The position numbers and the translations under genes are program-made. Of a stretch of DNA of 64,000 bases, positions 59,797 through 64,000 are shown piece by piece. Source of the stretch: Acidobacteriaceae bacterium (GTDB lineage: Bacteria > Acidobacteriota > Terriglobia > Terriglobales > Acidobacteriaceae); NCBI GenBank assembly GCA_027452245.1, contig DAIDGW010000049.1, positions 1 through 64,000 of the forward strand. Direction: 5' to 3'. Numbering within the stretch: position 1 is the first letter of the stretch; each line of letters starts with the position of its first letter. The notes under the pieces are model-generated. The model did no database searches. It saw only the letters and a program-made list of their open reading frames with translations, and was not told where the DNA came from.

Positions 59797-59889
59797 GGTT
59801 CAAGTTGGGACGTTTTTCGGCAAATTGTTCCGGCGAATCTGCAGATTCATCGATTCCCCGTTCCCGCTGCGATAAGCTGTAACTTCCTG

Positions 59890-61524
59890 ATGACGAGATT
59901 CCTGCGCTTCTTCCGGCCGTCGCACCAGCATACTGCCTTCTCGGCGACACTTCTGCTGATGATTACGGTGATGCTGTCCCGGCTGATCGGCTACGTGCGC
60001 GAGGCTTACATCGCATATGCATTCGGAGCGGGAGGGCAGGTGGACGCGTACGTTGCGGCGTTCACCCTGCCGGACTGGCTCAACTACATCGTGGCGGGCG
60101 GCGCGGCGTCGATCACGTTCATTTCTATCTACACCCGCTTCCTGGCGGAGAAGCGCGAAGCTGACGCCGAAAAGACCTTTTCGGTGATCATCACCGTCAT
60201 GACAGCCGTGATGATTGTCGGAACGATCATCACCGAAATTTTTACTCCGCAATTCGTGCGCTGGATGTTTCATGGATTTTCACCGGCACAAACTGCCCTG
60301 TGCGTTCATCTGACGCGCATTCTTCTTCCGGCGCAGATCTTTTTCTATGTTGGCGGAGTGGTCTCGGCGGTCTTGTTGTCGCATCGGCTGTTTCTGTTCC
60401 CGGCACTGGGTCCGTTGCTATACAACGTGTTCATTATTTTCGGCGGAGTGGTTGGAGGGCGGCGGCTGGGTATTGCTTCGTTGGCCTATGGCGCGCTGGC
60501 CGGAAGCTTAGTTGGACCGTTTCTGGCGAGCGTTATCGGAGCGGTGCGGATCGGAACCGGCTACAAGCCTTCCTTTGAAATCAGCAATCCGGCCTTTCGG
60601 GAATGGGTGAGATTGTCGATCCCATTGATGCTGGGAGTGTCGCTGGTTACAGCCGACGACTGGATTCTGCGGCACTATGCGTCGAGCGGCGTGGGCGACA
60701 TCGCACGGCTGAACTACGCGAAGCGGCTATTCGCGGTTCCGATAGCGGTGCTCGGGCAGGCAACCGGGCAAGCGTCCTTGCCATTTTTTGCGCGGCTGTT
60801 CAATGAAAGAAGGATGAAAGATTTTGCCGCGACGGTGAACGATTCGGTCTATCGCGTAAGCGCGGCCTCGTTTTTGGCCACGGCTTGGATGATGGCAGCA
60901 GCCCTGCCCCTAATTGATCTGGTTTACCGGCGCGGGCGCTTTACGTTCACGGATACGCAAACCACGGCGATCTATTTCTTCTGGTTCTCGCTATCGCTGG
61001 CATTGTGGTCGGCGCAGGCACTATATGCAAGAGCTTTCTATGCCGCAGGCGATACGCTGACGCCGATGCTTGCGGTGACGATCATTACGGCGGCGTCGCT
61101 GCCGATGTATTCCTTCTTGTTTCATCACTTCGGCGTGGTTGGGCTGGCATTTGCCTCGGACAGCGGCATCGGAGCCAATCTGCTGGCATTGGCACTGTTG
61201 CTACATTGGCGAAAGCTGATTTCCTTGTGGGAACTGCGTTGGGTAGAACTCGTAAAGGCGTCGATTACGGCGATTATTGCGGGCGCGCTCAGCTTCGAAA
61301 TCGCGAAGCTGGTTCCCCTGCCGTTGAGCGGTCATGGCAGCCGCGTGGGCGACATTGAGCGGCTGGCTCTCGTCTCTGTGACTTGGGCGGGAGCTGTCGC
61401 CGCGGGATTGTGGCTGCTGCGATCGGATTTGCCGAATGATCTGAAGCGCAGAAAGCCAGCGGTGTATCCGGCGGTAGCGCAGGCGGAGAGCAAAGAAATT
61501 CTGGACAGCGGAAGAACACCGTAA
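59890..61524 (+). CDS. murJ: Lipid II flippase MurJ
   Basis: The 544-residue MOP-superfamily protein has about fourteen TM helices. Typical MurJ segments: MLSRLIGYVREAYIAYAFGAGGQVDAYVAAFTLPDWL, ARLNYAKRLFAVPIAVLGQATGQASLPFFARLF and LWSAQALYARAFYAAGDTLTPM. MurJ transports lipid II from the cytoplasmic to the periplasmic face for peptidoglycan synthesis. It is transcribed alone, 93 bases after the methyltransferase on the same strand. Confidence 0.93.
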   Translation: MTRFLRFFRPSHQHTAFSATLLLMITVMLSRLIGYVREAYIAYAFGAGGQVDAYVAAFTLPDWLNYIVAGGAASITFISIYTRFLAEKREADAEKTFSVIITVMTAVMIVGTIITEIFTPQFVRWMFHGFSPAQTALCVHLTRILLPAQIFFYVGGVVSAVLLSHRLFLFPALGPLLYNVFIIFGGVVGGRRLGIASLAYGALAGSLVGPFLASVIGAVRIGTGYKPSFEISNPAFREWVRLSIPLMLGVSLVTADDWILRHYASSGVGDIARLNYAKRLFAVPIAVLGQATGQASLPFFARLFNERRMKDFAATVNDSVYRVSAASFLATAWMMAAALPLIDLVYRRGRFTFTDTQTTAIYFFWFSLSLALWSAQALYARAFYAAGDTLTPMLAVTIITAASLPMYSFLFHHFGVVGLAFASDSGIGANLLALALLLHWRKLISLWELRWVELVKASITAIIAGALSFEIAKLVPLPLSGHGSRVGDIERLALVSVTWAGAVAAGLWLLRSDLPNDLKRRKPAVYPAVAQAESKEILDSGRTP

Positions 61525-61766
61525 CCCGCGCGCTTTTTTCCCCCACAGGGACCGCCGCGAAACAAAAAATGATTGACGTTGTCGAGTACGCTGACAGTTT
61601 TCCCTTCCTGATAAGCCTGCACATGGAGCACCAGAAATTATCGGTTGCGCGTGCAACCGAGTTCGGATGTGCTGCCGCAACTGCTGAGATGGGAGAGAGC
61701 ATCTTTAGAGCAGAACAATGCTAGAAACACCTGGAGCGTAGCCGAGCACGTGGTGGAAAGAACCGT

Positions 61767-62117
61767 ATGAAAAGAATCACTCACTGGGCTGCGCTCCTGC
61801 TGCTTTTACTGAGCATTACCGGATGTCAATCGGAGTCTGGCCACCCCGGCGAAGCAGTCACAATGGAAGGGTGTGTCGCTCATCAGAGCGGGTCGTATAC
61901 GCTCACTGAAGATTCTGGAGTGCAATACGAACTGATGAGTAGCACCATCGACCTGAAGCTGGAAAGCGGGCATGAAGCACTGATCCGGGGTGCCGAACTG
62001 CAATTGGCCGCAAGCCCCCTGGCCCCGGCTCGTGCGGACAATGGAGTGAGAAACGAGGTCGAGGTCACGAGCGCGAGAGTTGTATCGGATAAATGCTTTG
62101 GCTCCCCCCGGGCCTAA
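61767..62117 (+). CDS. Hypothetical lipoprotein (DUF5818-like)
   Basis: The 116-residue protein has a lipobox LSITGCQ after a hydrophobic leader. The mature part, VTMEGCVAHQSGSYTLTEDSGVQYELMSSTIDLKLESGHEALIRG, fits a small beta-barrel seen in acidobacterial DUF5818-like proteins: a 'V.L.GC' strand, 'YTL' strand, then 'GH...I.G'. Role unknown. It is convergent with the his operon. Confidence 0.7.
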   Translation: MKRITHWAALLLLLLSITGCQSESGHPGEAVTMEGCVAHQSGSYTLTEDSGVQYELMSSTIDLKLESGHEALIRGAELQLAASPLAPARADNGVRNEVEVTSARVVSDKCFGSPRA

Positions 62118-62136
62118 ACGTCATTTTTTGCAGTCG

Positions 62137-62811
62137 TCACGGCTTCACCTTCGACGTATAGATCGCCATTCCTAAAACTGCATCGACGTTCATGGAGTCG
62201 AGCAGCGCGACTTCTTCGTGACTCGCGATCCCCCCTGCGGCAATGAGCCGGCGATTGGTCAGAGCCCGTAAAGCGCGAATCATGTCGAGCGGCAATCCCT
62301 GCATCAATCCTTCGGTATCTATGTTCGTATAGAGGAAAGAGCTGCACCAAGGTTCCAGCGTTTGCACCATTTCAATGGGCGAGATAGCGGTGCGGTGGCG
62401 CCAGCCTTGCGTTGCGACTTTGCCGTTGCGCGAGTCGATGGCGAACACGAGCTTGTCGATTCCGAGCTGCGACGCAAGATCAGCGGCAAAGTCGGCCGCG
62501 ATTTCGCCGTTGCGGATCAAAGAAGATCCGAGGATGACTTTCTGGGCGCCGGTTGCAAGCATTTCTTTGGCCGCGTCGAGCGTGCGGATGCCGCCGCCAA
62601 CTTGACATGGCAGACGTTGGGCAAAGTATTCGACGAGACGGCGGTTCCCGCCTTGTCCCATCGCGGCATCAAGATCGATGAGCTGAACCAGTGGATATTT
62701 GGCGAAGCGCTTGATCCAGGAGTCGAAGTCATCGAATTCCAGGGCCTTCCGTGCTCCTTGTACGAGCTGAACGATTTTGCCTCCCATCAGGTCGATGGCG
62801 GGAATCAGCAT
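62137..62811 (-). CDS. hisA: Phosphoribosylformimino-5-aminoimidazole carboxamide ribotide isomerase
   Basis: The true gene is the last 224 codons of a longer ORF-track frame; the ATG at 62811 starts [16 protein letters not shown]. It overlaps the hisF stop by 7 bases. The TIM barrel shows the base Asp in [26 protein letters not shown], and the acid Asp in [11 protein letters not shown]. The loop usually read as TDI.RDG here reads [12 protein letters not shown], a divergent phosphate-binding loop. HisA isomerises ProFAR to PRFAR, the substrate of HisF/HisH. Confidence 0.93.
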   Translation of the reverse strand: MLIPAIDLMGGKIVQLVQGARKALEFDDFDSWIKRFAKYPLVQLIDLDAAMGQGGNRRLVEYFAQRLPCQVGGGIRTLDAAKEMLATGAQKVILGSSLIRNGEIAADFAADLASQLGIDKLVFAIDSRNGKVATQGWRHRTAISPIEMVQTLEPWCSSFLYTNIDTEGLMQGLPLDMIRALRALTNRRLIAAGGIASHEEVALLDSMNVDAVLGMAIYTSKVKP

Positions 62812-63572
62812 GGCAGCCTCATGGGAATTCCGGCGGCGGCAAGACTTGCTTTCAGATCGCGGATGGAGTTCAAGCCGTAATGGAAAATGGACGCGGCGAG
62901 AGCAGCATCCGCATGCCCACGCTCGAAAACTTCTACGAAATGCTGGGCTGCGCCAGCGCCTCCGGATGCGATGACGGGAATCTGCAGGTTGCGGGAAACG
63001 CGAGTTGTGAGATCGCAATCGAAACCGGAGTTGGTGCCGTCGCGGTCTATGGAGGTAAGCAAGACTTCGCCGGCACCGCGGCGCTGAGCTTCGGAGATCC
63101 AGGCGAGCACGTCGATGCCGGTGGGCCTGGTGCCGCCGGACACCCAGACTTCCCAATTGCTTCTGTTGTGGTTGTGCTTGGCGTCAACAGCGACGACGAC
63201 GGCTTGCGATCCGAAGCGCGATGCAATGTCGGTAATGAGCGCGGGATTCGCGATCGCGGCGGAATTGATGGCGATCTTGTCGGCACCGGCTTCGATCACG
63301 GCCGCGGCTTCGGGCAGCGAACGAATGCCTCCGCCAACGGTGAAAGGAATGAACAGGCCGCGCCCGGCTCGGCGAACGACGTCGAGCAAAGTGGCCCGGC
63401 CTTCGCGCGTCGCAGAAATATCGAGGAGCACGATTTCGTCGGCGCCAGCTTCGGCATGGCGGCGGGCGAGTTCGGCCGGATCTCCAGCATCGCTAAGATG
63501 TGCGAAGTTCACGCCTTTGACCACGCGGCCCTTCTTGACGTCGAGACAGGCGATGATGCGCTTGGTCAGCAT
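62805..63572 (-). CDS. hisF: Imidazole glycerol phosphate synthase, cyclase subunit
   Basis: The 255-residue TIM barrel starts [23 protein letters not shown] (base Asp in ACLDV) and has [45 protein letters not shown] (acid Asp) and [10 protein letters not shown]. It accepts ammonia from HisH to make imidazole glycerol phosphate and AICAR. Its ATG overlaps hisH by 7 bases and its stop overlaps hisA by 7 bases. Confidence 0.98.
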   Translation of the reverse strand: MLTKRIIACLDVKKGRVVKGVNFAHLSDAGDPAELARRHAEAGADEIVLLDISATREGRATLLDVVRRAGRGLFIPFTVGGGIRSLPEAAAVIEAGADKIAINSAAIANPALITDIASRFGSQAVVVAVDAKHNHNRSNWEVWVSGGTRPTGIDVLAWISEAQRRGAGEVLLTSIDRDGTNSGFDCDLTTRVSRNLQIPVIASGGAGAAQHFVEVFERGHADAALAASIFHYGLNSIRDLKASLAAAGIPMRLPC

Positions 63573-64000
63573 CGGCAGAAGTTTTCCAGGATGGTGAGTC
63601 CGACTTCGCCGGATCTTTCCGGATGAAATTGCACTCCGAACAAGTTGCGGCGTTCAACCGCAGCCGAGAATGGCAATCCGTAATCGCAGGAAGCGACTGT
63701 AAACTCCACCACCGGAGCGTAGTAGCTGTGTGTGAAATAGACGAACGGACGCGGAGGAGCTCCGCGAAAAAGCTGGGAGTCGCTGCGAAGATTCAGTTGG
63801 TTCCAGCCGACGTGAGGAGATTTCACGCCGGATGGAAAACTCTGGCAGGCGCCGGGAAATATTCCCAGCGCGCGAGTTTCCGGGGCTTCCGCGGAGGACT
63901 GGAAAAGCCACTGCATTCCAAGGCAAATCCCGAGAATGGATTTGCCGAGAGTGATCTGTCGCTGGAGAGCCGCGCCCAGAGCGGCCGCGGAGAGTGCGAC
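63566..64000 (-). CDS. hisH: Imidazole glycerol phosphate synthase, glutaminase subunit (partial)
   Basis: The gene is cut by the right edge; 144 codons of its 3' part are present. The frame, which the track shows only from an internal Met, continues upstream to the edge as [18 protein letters not shown], so the nucleophile Cys of GICLGMQ is present. [10 protein letters not shown] contains the His and Glu of the class I amidotransferase triad. HisH releases ammonia from glutamine for HisF. The usual YFTHSYYAP segment is visible as well. Confidence 0.96.
   Translation of the reverse strand, partial: VALSAAALGAALQRQITLGKSILGICLGMQWLFQSSAEAPETRALGIFPGACQSFPSGVKSPHVGWNQLNLRSDSQLFRGAPPRPFVYFTHSYYAPVVEFTVASCDYGLPFSAAVERRNLFGVQFHPERSGEVGLTILENFCRC

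Noticed and set aside
62751-63626. 291-codon plus-strand ORF
   Set aside because: Antisense to hisF, which is certain from motifs.
1-64000. CRISPR arrays, prophage, transposases or a secondary-metabolite cluster
   Set aside because: No regularly spaced repeats, integrase, capsid, terminase, transposase, NRPS or PKS sequences were seen.

Overview
The window looks like a chromosomal segment of an Acidobacteriota bacterium, probably a Terriglobia-type soil lineage. This is inferred from protein types rather than a marker-gene search: an Oar-like TonB-dependent receptor with an N-terminal carboxypeptidase-regulatory domain, a Pkn-type Ser/Thr kinase fused to TPRs, a VWFA-like secreted protein of the acidobacterial type, a PQQ protein with an N-terminal haem c domain, many secreted beta-rich proteins, and GC-rich codon use with frequent GTG/TTG starts. 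No prophage, transposase, CRISPR array, rRNA operon or obvious biosynthetic cluster is visible. Genes lie on both strands in short operons.

Layout. 0-10 kb: RidA tail, secreted FKBP isomerase, zinc-type L28, an ECF sigma/anti-sigma pair, an S9 peptidase with terminator, an intergenic repeat island, then a two-gene secreted operon (9779-6067) encoding a small NTR/TIMP-like protein and a large matrixin-like protein whose zinc site is entirely substituted. 10-27 kb: Ser/Thr kinase-TPR, VWFA protein, YihY/BrkB membrane protein, cold-shock protein with structured leader and terminator, a second secreted 'dead' metalloprotease-like protein, a LolA-like protein, ClC channel, TonB receptor, cytochrome c-PQQ dehydrogenase and acyltransferase. 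27-33 kb: tRNA(CAU) with promoter, then a cyclic-di-GMP flavoured region: free PilZ protein, LuxR-type regulator with a receiver lacking its phosphoacceptor Asp, small XRE protein, and one 930-residue protein combining membrane sensor, HD-GYP, GAF, GGDEF and PilZ.

33-50 kb: CDF metal exporter, archaeal-type ATP-dependent DNA ligase, subclass B3 metallo-beta-lactamase, DUF1385, prfA, DUF2059, DinB, TspO, a secreted hydrolase with an EF-hand loop next to its nucleophile, and a minus-strand group with deoxynucleoside kinase, panB, a superinfection-immunity-like peptide, a lipoprotein, panC (no canonical start codon) and a Ycf48-like propeller protein; then a NodB deacetylase, GH18 protein and MFS transporter. 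50-64 kb: receiver-only regulator, a CPBP protease gene interrupted by an in-frame TAG, a secreted amidohydrolase, a molybdenum-cofactor cluster (moeA, moaC, MogA/MoaB) with a response regulator-PATAN gene embedded in it, a VTT membrane protein, a CDP-alcohol phosphotransferase/GtrA/DUF6580 membrane group, an ICMT-like methyltransferase, MurJ, a lipoprotein, and the overlapping hisH-hisF-hisA operon running off the right edge.

Themes worth following: repeated degeneration of enzyme active sites in secreted or regulatory proteins (two pseudo-metalloproteases, one pseudo-receiver), a single polypeptide able in principle to make, degrade and sense c-di-GMP, a clean nonsense interruption of a CPBP protease, and several strong inverted repeats in intergenic DNA.
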